A DNA stretch of 38,127 nucleotides from JBATTK01 sp049670505 (GTDB taxonomy: Bacteria; Bacteroidota; Bacteroidia; Flavobacteriales; Flavobacteriaceae). Both the position numbers and the translations under genes were made by a program. The DNA lies in assembly GCA_049670505.1 (NCBI GenBank), contig JBATTK010000026.1, positions 1 through 38,127 on the forward strand. The letters are read 5' to 3'. Below are positions 16,540 to 25,334 of this stretch, piece after piece. The notes beneath the pieces are model-generated. The model saw nothing but the letters and a program-made list of their open reading frames with translations. It did not search any database and was not told where the DNA came from. How positions within the stretch are numbered: the first letter of the stretch is position 1; every line of letters starts with the position of its first letter.

Positions 16540-18951
16540 CTAAAACCGATATCCCAGACCTAAAATAAGATTGGTACCTGGAGCAGATATCCCGGACGAG
16601 TAGGTACGATATCTTTGATCGGTAAAGTTCTCCAAACTAAAAGTTGCCTTAAATGCATTGGTAATATTGTACTGCGAACGAAAATTTAAGGTGTACCAAG
16701 AAGGGGAAAACGGATTGCCATTGGCGTCCGTATCATATTGAAATTCCTTACTCCTTTCCGAAAGTGCCAGATCATCGAAGTCGATTTCCCCATTGTAGTT
16801 CAAAAATAAATCGGCCTGCAATTTTTGATTTTTCCAGATGATATGAAAATCACCAAAAGTGGGAGCTACGTGCCTTGCCGCCGAGTCCGTTCCGTCATCA
16901 TCCTCTTCGATTCCTTCTGTTAATGTGAGGTTTGAAGAAAGGGAAAGGTTTTCCGACAGAAAGGCGTCCAAGCCAAATTCAAATCCGTATACATAAGCCT
17001 TCGCGGCATTTTGTATGGCTTGTACGTTACTTAATTCGCCATTGTATGCTATAGCCGTCTCACCATTGAACTGAAAGTCCCTCCGTACCAACGCATCTAC
17101 CAAAAAAGTATAGTACGCAGTCCCTTTAAGCACTATTTTATCCTTAAAATTCTTTCGGATACCCAATTCCCCATTATAGGCATATTCCGGTTCTAAATCC
17201 GGATTTGGGACTACTACCGAACCAGGTTCCGAATCGAATACTTTTCCAATATCATCAATATTGGGTGCCCTAAACCCTGTAGAACCGTTCAAGGTAAGTT
17301 GCAGATCTGCCTTGGGGAACCAGCTAAATCCTATGCTGCCCGTTAAGGCTCCGGTGCTTAGATCGGCCGTTTCAAAGGGAAATGGGAAAAAGGTATTGTC
17401 AAAAACGGCATTTACCCAAACATGACTATACCGAAGTCCGGAGAGCACACTAAAGTTGGGTTTTGCCTTATATTCCGCATTGATATATCCGGCGGCGGTC
17501 TGCCATGTGGAACCATCCGGATATCTAGAGGCCGCATCAGATACTATATTGGTCTCAATATTTCTTTGGCTACCCTCAGAATCTACATGATTAAAAATGT
17601 ATTCGACGCCATAATACAACCTAAGGTCTCCAATTTTTTTGTTCTCAAAATCAATATTAGCTGAAAGGGCATCTACCTGCTCCTTGGTAGAAAACCGGGT
17701 CGGATCCTGAAAATCCCTGTTATTTCTACTCTCTTCGAACCTCTGATAGGCGGTAGTTATTTTTAAGCCATCATAAAATTTACCTTTCCCCTTTTGGTAG
17801 ACATGAAGATTCCCCATAAACCATTTCTGTGGACCATAAAACCATTCCGCGGAGCGCAGTCCATCATTATCGCTATTGGGCCTGATCAATCTGTCATATC
17901 TAGAATAATCGGAAGTTTCCGAAAAATAGGCGCCCAAATCAAAGCTCCAGGTATTGTTGGGCCTAAACGCTATTTTCTGCATCAAATTAATCTGATCGTA
18001 GCCAGAGGTAACTTGCTTTCTAGGGTTTTCGTTTTCCACTAAAACATCCTCCCCGTTCCTACGTACTACAAAATTGTCCCTAAGATAGGAGTCGGGACCA
18101 TGCCTCCCCATGGTGAGGTCATCAAAATCATTATAGGACACACTACTTAAAAAGGCCCATTTTTTCTTTCCCAAATTAAAATCAAAATGTGCCGTATTCT
18201 CATTATTGGCCGACGCATATCGATAACTTGTGCTCCCTGAATAACTTATACTATCGGTGGGTGAAAATTGAGGTGTTTTTGTATAGAAGTTCATGACCCC
18301 TCCAATAGCGTCGCTTCCATATATAACAGAACCGGGGCCAAAAATAACTTCCGTATTCTTTATGGTAAAGGGGTCTATGGATATTACGTTCTGTACATTA
18401 CCGCCCCTGAAAATAGCATTGTTCATCCGCACCCCATCCACGGACAAGAGCACACGATTGGTAGCGAAACCGCGAATCAAAGGACTACCGCCCCCCAATT
18501 GGCTTTTCTGCACAAATACTTTTCCACTGTTCTGTAATAAATCGGCCGACGTTTGCGGGGTGGTAAATTCTATTGTTCTGGCGTCTATGGAGGCTATTTT
18601 TTGTGGAATATCCTTTTTTTGCTGTTCCCATTTGGAAATGGACATGACCACCTCGTCCAATTGCTGGGCTTTTGGGGTAAGGTAGACCCTACCTCCTCTT
18701 TGTATAAGCTGGGATTTGATAGTTCTTCTTGTTTGATAGCCGATATGTTTGACTGTTAAACGTTCGTTCCTCTCAAATACGGAAAGATCACATTTACCAT
18801 TGATATCGGACAATGCCGTCTTACTCTTGTCCAAATTATAGATGGCAACATTAAAAACGGGGGTTTTCGTATCTATATCCGAAATGGTCACTTCCTGTGC
18901 AAAGGCAGCCTGAAATAAAAGAAAAATAATAATGAAACCTATTTTGTACAT
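16540..18951 (-). CDS. TonB-dependent outer-membrane receptor, heme/hemoprotein-receptor-like
   Basis: An 803-residue outer-membrane active transporter. The signal peptide ends near residue 18 (FLLFQAAFA). Residues about 20-100 form a carboxypeptidase-regulatory-like beta domain typical of Bacteroidota receptors. The plug (about 110-225) contains SPLIRGFATNRVLLSVDGVR, MNNAIFRGGNVQNV and GPGSVIYGSDAIGGV, which resemble the TonB hemoglobin/heme receptor group. The barrel follows and ends LGLGYRF with a terminal Phe. Substrate is not proven; heme or another metal complex is an inference from plug similarity. The ATG comes 1 bp after the recO stop, so the two genes are probably co-transcribed and translationally coupled. 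Confidence 0.9.
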   Translation of the reverse strand: MYKIGFIIIFLLFQAAFAQEVTISDIDTKTPVFNVAIYNLDKSKTALSDINGKCDLSVFERNERLTVKHIGYQTRRTIKSQLIQRGGRVYLTPKAQQLDEVVMSISKWEQQKKDIPQKIASIDARTIEFTTPQTSADLLQNSGKVFVQKSQLGGGSPLIRGFATNRVLLSVDGVRMNNAIFRGGNVQNVISIDPFTIKNTEVIFGPGSVIYGSDAIGGVMNFYTKTPQFSPTDSISYSGSTSYRYASANNENTAHFDFNLGKKKWAFLSSVSYNDFDDLTMGRHGPDSYLRDNFVVRRNGEDVLVENENPRKQVTSGYDQINLMQKIAFRPNNTWSFDLGAYFSETSDYSRYDRLIRPNSDNDGLRSAEWFYGPQKWFMGNLHVYQKGKGKFYDGLKITTAYQRFEESRNNRDFQDPTRFSTKEQVDALSANIDFENKKIGDLRLYYGVEYIFNHVDSEGSQRNIETNIVSDAASRYPDGSTWQTAAGYINAEYKAKPNFSVLSGLRYSHVWVNAVFDNTFFPFPFETADLSTGALTGSIGFSWFPKADLQLTLNGSTGFRAPNIDDIGKVFDSEPGSVVVPNPDLEPEYAYNGELGIRKNFKDKIVLKGTAYYTFLVDALVRRDFQFNGETAIAYNGELSNVQAIQNAAKAYVYGFEFGLDAFLSENLSLSSNLTLTEGIEEDDDGTDSAARHVAPTFGDFHIIWKNQKLQADLFLNYNGEIDFDDLALSERSKEFQYDTDANGNPFSPSWYTLNFRSQYNITNAFKATFSLENFTDQRYRTYSSGISAPGTNLILGLGYRF

Positions 18952-18952
18952 G

Positions 18953-19672
18953 CTAGTTGAAAACTTCGTTCAAAATGGCAAGTGACTTGGGTTTTCTAAA
19001 TCCTTGCAAATGTAATTCAAAATAAAGGACAAGCGATTTCAGTAACTCTTGTCTGTTAGCTTTGTTCATCTTGATACTATGTAACGCATCAAAATTTATG
19101 CCTAAAAACTTTTTAAGATATTCCAGATTTTCCCCCGAGATGATTGGATTCAAAGATGGGGAATGGACAAAACTTCCTTCCAACAAATCAAAATAGGGGG
19201 CATCGTCATATGTGGTATCCGGATAAAAGCCAAAATACTTTGTTAGCGTCAGCAAAAAATAGAGGTGGAAATTAAAAATTTTATCATGAGTGTCCAGCCA
19301 TTGTAAAGAGGCCTCGATAAAATGGAAAAGCCTTTGGTTAGGCTCCTCCTCAAAAATACTGTTCCCCAAAATTTCCGCTAAAAATAGGGTCATGGCATTC
19401 TTGGTAATATCGGTATGTAATGTTTGATACGGATAACTTACCCTGACCTCCCTGATACTTTCCAAAGTACCTTTATCCTTGTGATTGGCCACAAGTTCTA
19501 ATTGCATCAAAGGCTGAAAATATGCGGCCTTCAGTTTTCCTTTTTTGGATGCCAGCACCCCTTTTAGCATGTAGGATTTTATTCCATCGGAGTTCGTAAA
19601 CGCTTTTACGATCAAACTGGTATCCCCATACTTTAAAGCAGATAAAACAATGGCTTTGGTTGTTACTTGCAT
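18953..19672 (-). CDS. recO: DNA repair protein RecO
   Basis: Recombination mediator that, with RecR, loads RecA on SSB-coated single-stranded DNA. Start chosen at ATG 19672 (MQVTTKAIVLSALKYGDTS), giving 239 residues, the normal family length. A longer in-frame start at 19720 would add 16 residues without family resemblance. The N-terminal OB-fold (1-80) includes the conserved KAIVL...YGDTSLIV pattern; the helical C-terminal domain follows. No zinc-binding Cys cluster is present, as in many RecO proteins. It stops 1 bp before the TonB receptor gene. Confidence 0.92.
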   Translation of the reverse strand: MQVTTKAIVLSALKYGDTSLIVKAFTNSDGIKSYMLKGVLASKKGKLKAAYFQPLMQLELVANHKDKGTLESIREVRVSYPYQTLHTDITKNAMTLFLAEILGNSIFEEEPNQRLFHFIEASLQWLDTHDKIFNFHLYFLLTLTKYFGFYPDTTYDDAPYFDLLEGSFVHSPSLNPIISGENLEYLKKFLGINFDALHSIKMNKANRQELLKSLVLYFELHLQGFRKPKSLAILNEVFN

Positions 19673-19891
19673 CGGTGCGTGTTGGAGGCTATAAAGATAG
19701 ACCGAATTCAAAAAAAACAAATAGTTGGCGGTAGCAGTAGGCCCTTATGGTTCTAAAATTCCCCTAGTCAATTGGTTTTCCACCCTGCTTTAATGGACAA
19801 TTGGGAATGTTTCCGCAAAAATATATCATCCTTGAGAAATGGGAAAAGCTAAATGATATATTCCGGATTATTCCTTCTTAGTGTAAAAGGC

Positions 19892-19928
19892 ACAGCGGAC
19901 CGTTTTCGTAAAGAAAATGGTCCGCTGT
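19892..19928. terminator. long hairpin, probable terminator of gdhA
   Basis: 16-bp stem (19892-19907 with 19913-19928, one G-U pair), 5-nt loop GTAAA, core ACAGCGGACC. It begins 34 bp after the gdhA stop on the minus strand, where it is followed by CCTTTT, a short T-run. The unusual length could also serve mRNA 3'-end protection. Confidence 0.75.
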
Positions 19929-19962
19929 AATTATTATTTTACTGCCGACTACCGGATGGTAC

Positions 19963-21306
19963 TTAAATCACTCCTTGCGCCAGCATAGCATCGGCAACTT
20001 TCACAAAGCCCGCAATATTCGCTCCCTTTACGTAGTTGCAATACCCATCTTTTTCTTTACCATATTCAATACAGGAATCGTGTATCTCCTTCATTATTCC
20101 TTTCAGTCTATCGTCTACTTCCTCCCTCGTCCAGCTAATTCGCAACGAATTCTGGGACATCTCCAATCCTGAAGTTGCCACACCACCCGCATTGGATGCC
20201 TTACCTGGAGCAAACAAAATTCTGGATTCATGGAATTCATGGATAGCTTCCGGGGTAGAAGGCATATTAGCTCCTTCCGCTACACAGATACATCCATTCT
20301 TTATGAGGATTTTTGCATTATCACCACCCAATTCGTTCTGCGTGGCACAAGGTAATGCAATATCACATTTTACCTCCCATACGTTTCCACCTTTATGGAA
20401 TTCCGCCGATTTATATTTATCGGCATATTCCGATATTCGTCCCCTTCTATTATTCTTTAAATCCATAACGAAGTTCAACTTTTCGGTATCGATTCCGTCC
20501 TTATCATAAATATAGCCCGAGGAATCCGAAAGGGTCAGCACCTTACCGCCTAAATGCAATACTTTTTCTGCCGCATACTGCGCAACATTTCCGGAACCCG
20601 AAATAACAACGGTCTTATTGTTGATATCTTCGTTTCTGGTATTCAACATACTTTGTGCAAAATATACGGTGCCATATCCTGTGGCTTCCGGGCGGATTTT
20701 GGATCCTCCCCAAGAAAGTCCCTTGCCGGTCAATACTCCCGTAAATTCATTTCTAATTTTTTTGTACATCCCGAACAGGAAACCGATTTCCCTGGCACCT
20801 ACGCCGATGTCCCCCGCAGGCACATCCGTATTTGGGCCTATATGTCTACAAAGCTCCGCCATAAAAGCATGGCAAAAGCGCATCACCTCATCATCCGATT
20901 TTCCTTTGGGATCAAAATCGGACCCTCCTTTACCGCCACCCATGGGAAGGGTGGTCAAACTATTTTTAAAGACTTGTTCAAAGGCCAAAAATTTGAGGAT
21001 ACTGGCATTTACGGAAGGATGAAACCGCAAACCGCCCTTATAAGGTCCAATTGCCGAGTTCATCTGAATTCTATAACCCCGGTTTACATGAATCTCCCCA
21101 TCATCATCTACCCAAGCTACCCTAAAGGAAAGCAATCGTTCCGGTTCCACCATTCGTAGCAAAATATTTTTACCATTGTATATTTCATTTTCGGCAATGT
21201 ATGGAATTACGGTTTCCGCAACTTCCTGTACTGCTTGGATGAATTCTGGCTCATGGCCATTACGACCCTTCACCTCATCCATAAATGCATTAATTTTTGC
21301 TTCCAT
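19963..21306 (-). CDS. gdhA: NADP-type glutamate dehydrogenase
   Basis: Interconverts 2-oxoglutarate plus ammonia and glutamate; this type usually works in ammonia assimilation. Length 447 residues, typical of hexameric bacterial enzymes. Substrate-binding blocks are GPYKGGLRFHPSVN and LTTLPMGGGKGGSDFDPKGK (catalytic Lys in the second). PAGDIGVGAREIGFL and the dinucleotide-binding turn VVISGSGNVAQYAAEK follow. NADP preference is inferred from similarity to the E. coli-type enzyme. Monocistronic between a promoter box at 21355-21362 and the long hairpin at 19892-19928. Confidence 0.95.
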   Translation of the reverse strand: MEAKINAFMDEVKGRNGHEPEFIQAVQEVAETVIPYIAENEIYNGKNILLRMVEPERLLSFRVAWVDDDGEIHVNRGYRIQMNSAIGPYKGGLRFHPSVNASILKFLAFEQVFKNSLTTLPMGGGKGGSDFDPKGKSDDEVMRFCHAFMAELCRHIGPNTDVPAGDIGVGAREIGFLFGMYKKIRNEFTGVLTGKGLSWGGSKIRPEATGYGTVYFAQSMLNTRNEDINNKTVVISGSGNVAQYAAEKVLHLGGKVLTLSDSSGYIYDKDGIDTEKLNFVMDLKNNRRGRISEYADKYKSAEFHKGGNVWEVKCDIALPCATQNELGGDNAKILIKNGCICVAEGANMPSTPEAIHEFHESRILFAPGKASNAGGVATSGLEMSQNSLRISWTREEVDDRLKGIMKEIHDSCIEYGKEKDGYCNYVKGANIAGFVKVADAMLAQGVI

Positions 21307-21354
21307 ATAAAGACTTTGATATCAGTTAATATTGATGAATTAAAAATATACGGG

Positions 21355-21362
21355 CAAAATTA
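21355..21362 (-). promoter_or_regulatory. -7 promoter element of gdhA
   Basis: Minus strand TAATTTTG, an exact TAnnTTTG match, with a predicted start near 21348 and a 5' UTR of about 42 nt. No TTG -33 element at the expected distance. Confidence 0.5.
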
Positions 21363-21412
21363 TATGATTTTCTATAATAAAAGCCTCATTTTTTAAAAAT
21401 TCGATAAAATTG

Positions 21413-22567
21413 TTATCCTATAGCTTGATCCAAATCCGCGATAAGATCTTCTACATCCTCAATACCAACACTTAATCGTATCAAAGCATCTACAACGCCA
21501 CTTTTTTCGCGCTCCTCTTTTGGAATACTGGCATGGGTCATACTTGCCGGATGACCTGCCAAACTCTCTACACCTCCCAAGGATTCGGCAAGGGTGAATA
21601 CTTTTAGTTTCTCCACGATCTTAATGGCATCCTCATAGCTGCTTCCCTTGGTGATGAAGGAAATCATTCCTCCAAAATCTTTCATTTGGCGCTTTGCAAT
21701 ATCGTGGTTGGGATGATCCTCGAACCCGGGCCAGTACACTTTTTCTATGCTAGGGTGTTTGGCCAGATATTCGGCAATAAATCTGCCATTTTCACAATGA
21801 CGTTGCATTCTTACGTGTAGGGTCTTAATGCCGCGAAGCACCAAAAAACTATCCATAGGACCACAGACCGCCCCACTGGCGTTTTGAATGAAATAGAGTT
21901 TTTCTGCCAGTTCTTTATCGTTTACGATCAATGCCCCCACAACAACATCACTATGCCCCCCAAGGTATTTGGTGGCGGAATGCATAACTATATCAGCGCC
22001 CATATCCAAGGGTAGCTGTAGGTAAGGTGTGGCAAAAGTATTGTCTACCGCCAATAATATACCATACTCTTTGGCCATTTGGGAAACGGCCACGATATCA
22101 ATAACGTTCATCATAGGATTGGTAGGTGTTTCTACCCAGATGAGTTTTGTTTTATCATTGATATACGATTCGATTTTTGATGCATTTTGCATCCCAATGA
22201 AATGGAATTTGATTCCAAATTTTTCAAAAACCTGCCGGAACAAACGATAACTACCTCCATATAAATCATTTGTAGAAACTACTTCATCACCTGGCTCCAG
22301 CAATTTAATTACGGCATCAATAGCGGCCAGACCGCTTGCAAATGCCAAACCGTAGTTTCCATTTTCTATGCTGGCCAAAGAATTTTCCAGAGCTGTTCTG
22401 GTGGGATTGGCACTTCTGGAATATTCATAACCTTGGTGTCCGCCCGGCGTAGTCTGGGCATAGGTAGACGTCTGATAAATAGGAGGCATCACCGAACCAT
22501 AGGCCTTATCGGGTCGTTGACCTCCGTGAATGGTCTTACTATTGAATTTTAATTTTTTTTTGCTCAT
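21413..22567 (-). CDS. metB: cystathionine gamma-synthase/gamma-lyase family PLP enzyme
   Basis: A 384-residue PLP enzyme of the Cys/Met metabolism family. The PLP Lys is K200 in HSATKYLGGHSD; other signatures are YEYSRSANPTRTALE (phosphate-binding Tyr/Arg) and VWVETPTNP-like IWVETPTNP. Members join O-acyl-homoserine with cysteine (synthase) or split cystathionine (lyase). Sequence alone does not separate the two, so the symbol is provisional. The ATG follows a well-formed promoter by about 12 nt. That promoter interleaves with the divergent promoter of the DUF3298 lipoprotein gene. The next gene downstream is gdhA, separated by 106 bp that holds the gdhA promoter. Confidence 0.88.
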   Translation of the reverse strand: MSKKKLKFNSKTIHGGQRPDKAYGSVMPPIYQTSTYAQTTPGGHQGYEYSRSANPTRTALENSLASIENGNYGLAFASGLAAIDAVIKLLEPGDEVVSTNDLYGGSYRLFRQVFEKFGIKFHFIGMQNASKIESYINDKTKLIWVETPTNPMMNVIDIVAVSQMAKEYGILLAVDNTFATPYLQLPLDMGADIVMHSATKYLGGHSDVVVGALIVNDKELAEKLYFIQNASGAVCGPMDSFLVLRGIKTLHVRMQRHCENGRFIAEYLAKHPSIEKVYWPGFEDHPNHDIAKRQMKDFGGMISFITKGSSYEDAIKIVEKLKVFTLAESLGGVESLAGHPASMTHASIPKEEREKSGVVDALIRLSVGIEDVEDLIADLDQAIG

Positions 22568-22585
22568 GCTATATAATTATCCGTA

Positions 22586-22616
22586 CAAATGTATCGTTAT
22601 CTTTTGGAGAATACAA
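22586..22616 (-). promoter_or_regulatory. promoter of the cystathionine gamma-synthase-type gene
   Basis: On the minus strand TTG (22614-22616), 20 nt spacer, TACATTTG (22586-22593): a full Bacteroidota TTG/TAnnTTTG promoter. Predicted start near 22579, 12 nt before the ATG. It overlaps the divergent promoter at 22603-22632. Confidence 0.75.
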
Positions 22617-22632
22617 TGAAACTGTAGCTTTG
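22603..22632 (+). promoter_or_regulatory. promoter of the DUF3298 lipoprotein gene
   Basis: TTTG (22603-22606), 18 nt spacer, TAGCTTTG (22625-22632), an exact -7 match. Predicted start near 22638, about 19 nt before the ATG at 22657. A possible TTG start codon at 22630 lies inside the -7 box and so cannot be used. Confidence 0.75.
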
Positions 22633-22656
22633 CAATACCAATTAAATCATTTCTTT

Positions 22657-23400
22657 ATGAAGACCCCCTTGGCCTACTTGTTTATTATATTCGCGCTGTT
22701 TAGTTGTAAGGATATCGATAAGCTTACATTTGAACCTATCAATTTTAATGCAGGTTCTTGTGAAGCTTGTCCGAAAGTTTCCGTTACCGTTCCAAATGCT
22801 TTGGAGGACTCCAAACTGGCCGATGCGATAAATAATGCTTTAAAAGAAGAAGTTATTTCCTTGCTGACCTTTGATGATGAGATCAATGCAACTACCATTA
22901 CCGAGGCGATCACTTCTTTCAAAAATGGTTTCCAAGAATTAAAAAATATATACCCTGAAGAAGCCATTGGATGGGAAGCGAAAATTGAAGGAAAGGTAAG
23001 CTATGAGAGCACAACAATGCTTACCATAGAGCTTAGTTCTTACCTTTTTACCGGTGGTGCCCATGGATATAGTGCCATCAGGTTTTTAAACTTTAACAAG
23101 AAGGAAGGTGCCGAATTGGAAGATTGGGAGCTCTTTGAAAGTAAAAAGGATTTTATAAGATTCGCAGAGGCCAAGTTCCGTATCCAAGAAGATATTCCGC
23201 AGGACAGTCCTATAAACAGTACAGGGTTTATGTTCGAAAAAAACGAGTTTTACCTGCCTGAAAATATTGGTTTTACCAAAGACGGTATACAGTTACATTA
23301 TAATCAATACGATGTAGCTTCCTATGCCGATGGCCCTATTGTATTAACATTGCCCTATAACGAGGTTAAAAACTATTTATCCTTGAAAATCAAATCCTAA
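22657..23400 (+). CDS. DUF4163/DUF3298 domain lipoprotein
   Basis: 247 residues from ATG 22657. MKTPLAYLFIIFALFSC is a lipoprotein signal, lipid Cys at 17. The N-terminal half (about 30-130) matches the DUF4163 type found beside PdaC/RsiV-like proteins. The C-terminal half (about 135-240) has YLFTGGAHGYSAIRFLNF, the DUF3298 hallmark. RsiV of Bacillus uses this fold to sense lysozyme, but that role cannot be transferred here because no sigma factor or transmembrane anti-sigma part is present. The start is fixed by the promoter at 22603-22632. The 3' end overlaps the convergent DinB-like gene by 4 bp. Confidence 0.85.
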   Translation: MKTPLAYLFIIFALFSCKDIDKLTFEPINFNAGSCEACPKVSVTVPNALEDSKLADAINNALKEEVISLLTFDDEINATTITEAITSFKNGFQELKNIYPEEAIGWEAKIEGKVSYESTTMLTIELSSYLFTGGAHGYSAIRFLNFNKKEGAELEDWELFESKKDFIRFAEAKFRIQEDIPQDSPINSTGFMFEKNEFYLPENIGFTKDGIQLHYNQYDVASYADGPIVLTLPYNEVKNYLSLKIKS

Positions 23401-23870
23401 GAAACGTCCGCCTTTGTATGTGCTTTTGTTAAAGAGCGGATAGTTCCCATGTGCAAGCCTTCATGATATAGGTTAAAGGCAAGGGCGTCATCTATATTTC
23501 GTAATGTAGTCTTGGTACTGGTCGTATATTCTTTGTATTCCTTAAACAATCCGTTTTGATAGTCTTCCAGGGTTTTTTCAATGGTTAAAAGGAGAAGTCC
23601 TTTTATTTTTTCAATTTCCCCAACCGTGGCCGTACCGTCGGGAACCGTTCCTTTTCTATACTTTTGAACGAGTTCTTCATCAATATGTTTGGGCAGTTTA
23701 CTTAGGCCATAGACCAGTAATTGTTGGGTAACGACTACATGGGCAACATTCCACCAGATATTGTTATTATATCCTTCCGGTATGCCAAGCAATACCTCGC
23801 GGGGTGTTCCGATAAGTATGCCATGCAGCACTTTTCTCTGCTGTAATGTGATATGGAGTAGATTTTTCAC
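23397..23870 (-). CDS. DinB-like superfamily protein
   Basis: A 157-residue four-helix-bundle protein. The three His expected to bind one metal are in NIWWNVAHVVV (about residue 44) and in NLYHEGLHMG (HExxH-like spacing, about 136-141). Members include bacillithiol or mycothiol-dependent transferases and proteins of unknown role. In Bacteroidota many are annotated only as DinB family, and no substrate can be named here. Convergent with the DUF3298 gene, 4-bp overlap, no terminator between them. Upstream there are 125 bp to the divergent ArsC-like gene. Confidence 0.82.
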   Translation of the reverse strand: MKNLLHITLQQRKVLHGILIGTPREVLLGIPEGYNNNIWWNVAHVVVTQQLLVYGLSKLPKHIDEELVQKYRKGTVPDGTATVGEIEKIKGLLLLTIEKTLEDYQNGLFKEYKEYTTSTKTTLRNIDDALAFNLYHEGLHMGTIRSLTKAHTKADVS

Positions 23871-23995
23871 AAAAATTGTTTTATCGGTTTATAAAAATAG
23901 TACAATTCCCGGGAATTGGGTTTCTTTGTAATCAACAAAATAGATACGCTCAACTTGAATTCCCGCTCATATGGGAATGATAAACATGATTTTTG

Positions 23996-24349
23996 ATGAG
24001 AAAGATCTACTATCTAAGTACCTGTGATACTTGCAAAAGAATCCTGAAAGAATTGGAACCGTTGGAAGGTTTTCTACTTCAGGACATAAAAACGGAAAAC
24101 ATAACAGGTTCCCAACTAGAGGAAATGCAAAAACTATCGGGCAGCTATGAGGCACTTTTCAGTAAAAGGGCCCGACTCTACAAGGAACGTGATCTAAGTA
24201 CAAAAAACCTTTCTGAAGAGGATTATAAGACCCTTATTTTGGAGCACTATACTTTTTTAAAACGTCCTGTAATTGTAGTTGGGCATACCATCTTCATCGG
24301 CAATAGCAAAAAGACGATAGCTTCCGCCAAAGAAACCATACATTCTTGA
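23996..24349 (+). CDS. ArsC/Spx-like thioredoxin-fold protein
   Basis: 117 residues from ATG 23996; a TTG one codon earlier is possible but less likely. The N-terminus MRKIYYLSTCDTCKRIL carries the redox pair C10 and C13 on a thioredoxin fold. The later HYTFLKRPVIVVGHTIFIGN matches the ArsC/Spx pattern with a cis-Pro after KR (LKRPV). Known members reduce arsenate or, as Spx, bind RNA polymerase. The CxxC form and absence of other ars genes argue against arsenate detoxification as the main role. The stop overlaps the EamA transporter start (TTGA), so both are probably translated together. Confidence 0.82.
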   Translation: MRKIYYLSTCDTCKRILKELEPLEGFLLQDIKTENITGSQLEEMQKLSGSYEALFSKRARLYKERDLSTKNLSEEDYKTLILEHYTFLKRPVIVVGHTIFIGNSKKTIASAKETIHS

Positions 24350-25239
24350 GTAAAAGAGCACTAGCCATCCTGGCCGCTTTAGGCGCTACTACAATTTATG
24401 GATTGAACCATACCATTGCCAAGGGAGTAATGCCTATGTATGTAAAGCCTTTTGGATTTATATTTTTGCGTGTTTTTGGGGCCGCCATACTTTTTTGGGG
24501 CATTTCTTTTTTTGGTCCCAAGGAAAAAATAGACCGTAAGGATTGGGGAAGAATTTTGGTTTGTTCCATTCTAGGTATGGTCATTAATATGCTCGCCTTC
24601 TTTAAGGGTTTAGACCTATCAACACCGATCAATAGCTCCGTTTTGGTAACGATAACACCGATTATTGTAGTGATATTATCTGCCCTTTTGATTAAAGAAA
24701 AGGTTACCGGACAAAAAGCCCTTGGGATTCTTTTAGGGCTGATCGGTGCATTGGCCCTTATCTTATTTGGTGCGGAAATCCGGCAGGACGCCCCTAATAT
24801 TCCACTGGGAAATACCTTATTTATCTTAAATTCCATTTGTTTCGGATCCTATCTTATTGTAATCAAGAAACTACTCGAAAAATATCATCCTTTTACCTTA
24901 ATGAAGTGGTTGTTTACTATTGCGGTAATCATAAACCTTCCTATAACCTATAGCGAACTTTCGGAAATACAATGGGCCGAACTTCCCATAGATGCTTTAG
25001 GTGCCATAGCGTTCGTGGTTATTGGCACTACTTTTATGACGTATCTGTTCAACGTATTTGCACTTACACAATTAAAGGCATCCACGGTAAGTGCGTTCAC
25101 CTATGTACAACCTTTGATAGGAATTCTATTTGCCGTACTCAGTGGTAAGGACTATTTAACCGGTATCAAAATCCTAGCCGCTTCCTTGGTGCTACTGGGT
25201 GTATACCTCTCCAGTAAGAGACCCAAACCAAGACCTTAG
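24346..25239 (+). CDS. EamA family (DMT) transporter
   Basis: An inner-membrane protein of 297 residues with about ten hydrophobic spans and two EamA repeats (about 5-135 and 150-290). LGATTIYGLNHTIAKG in the first and FAVLSGKDYLTGIKILAASL in the second fit the drug/metabolite transporter superfamily. Substrate unknown; members export amino acids, nucleobases or other metabolites. The start is TTG at 24346, overlapping the ArsC-like stop by 4 bases (TTGA); no upstream ATG is available. Followed by 95 bp that contain a T-run, a 14-bp palindrome and the promoter of the next operon. Confidence 0.87.
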   Translation: MSKRALAILAALGATTIYGLNHTIAKGVMPMYVKPFGFIFLRVFGAAILFWGISFFGPKEKIDRKDWGRILVCSILGMVINMLAFFKGLDLSTPINSSVLVTITPIIVVILSALLIKEKVTGQKALGILLGLIGALALILFGAEIRQDAPNIPLGNTLFILNSICFGSYLIVIKKLLEKYHPFTLMKWLFTIAVIINLPITYSELSEIQWAELPIDALGAIAFVVIGTTFMTYLFNVFALTQLKASTVSAFTYVQPLIGILFAVLSGKDYLTGIKILAASLVLLGVYLSSKRPKPRP

Positions 25240-25247
25240 TTTTTTTG

Positions 25248-25261
25248 TTATGCATGCATAA
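25248..25261. promoter_or_regulatory. 14-bp perfect palindrome, candidate operator
   Basis: TTATGCATGCATAA equals its own reverse complement with no loop. It covers the place where the -33 element of the downstream gene would be (the -7 box starts at 25279), and no TTG -33 is present. This is the geometry of a repressor or activator dimer site; no regulator can be named. Confidence 0.5.
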
Positions 25262-25278
25262 TGCTCATAAAAATAGTC

Positions 25279-25286
25279 TAGTTTTG
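25279..25286 (+). promoter_or_regulatory. -7 promoter element of the nitronate monooxygenase operon
   Basis: TAGTTTTG, an exact match to TAnnTTTG. Predicted start near 25293, about 42 nt upstream of the ATG at 25335. Confidence 0.55.
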
Positions 25287-25334
25287 GAAGTGAAGTATTA
25301 TCCTTATTTTTAAATGCTAATCAAATTTTAATCC

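Noticed and set aside
19673..19720. Upstream start of recO
   Set aside because: The 16 extra residues are unlike RecO; ATG 19672 gives the conserved N-terminus.
20554..21159. 201-codon plus-strand frame opposite gdhA
   Set aside because: It lies wholly on the antisense of a clear glutamate dehydrogenase gene and has no recognisable protein pattern.
22630..22632. TTG start for the DUF3298 lipoprotein
   Set aside because: It is part of the -7 promoter box; the ATG at 22657 starts a proper lipoprotein signal.
23996..24349. Arsenate resistance function for the ArsC-like gene
   Set aside because: It has the CxxC of Spx/ArsC-like proteins, but no arsR, arsB or acr3 neighbour; only the fold can be supported.
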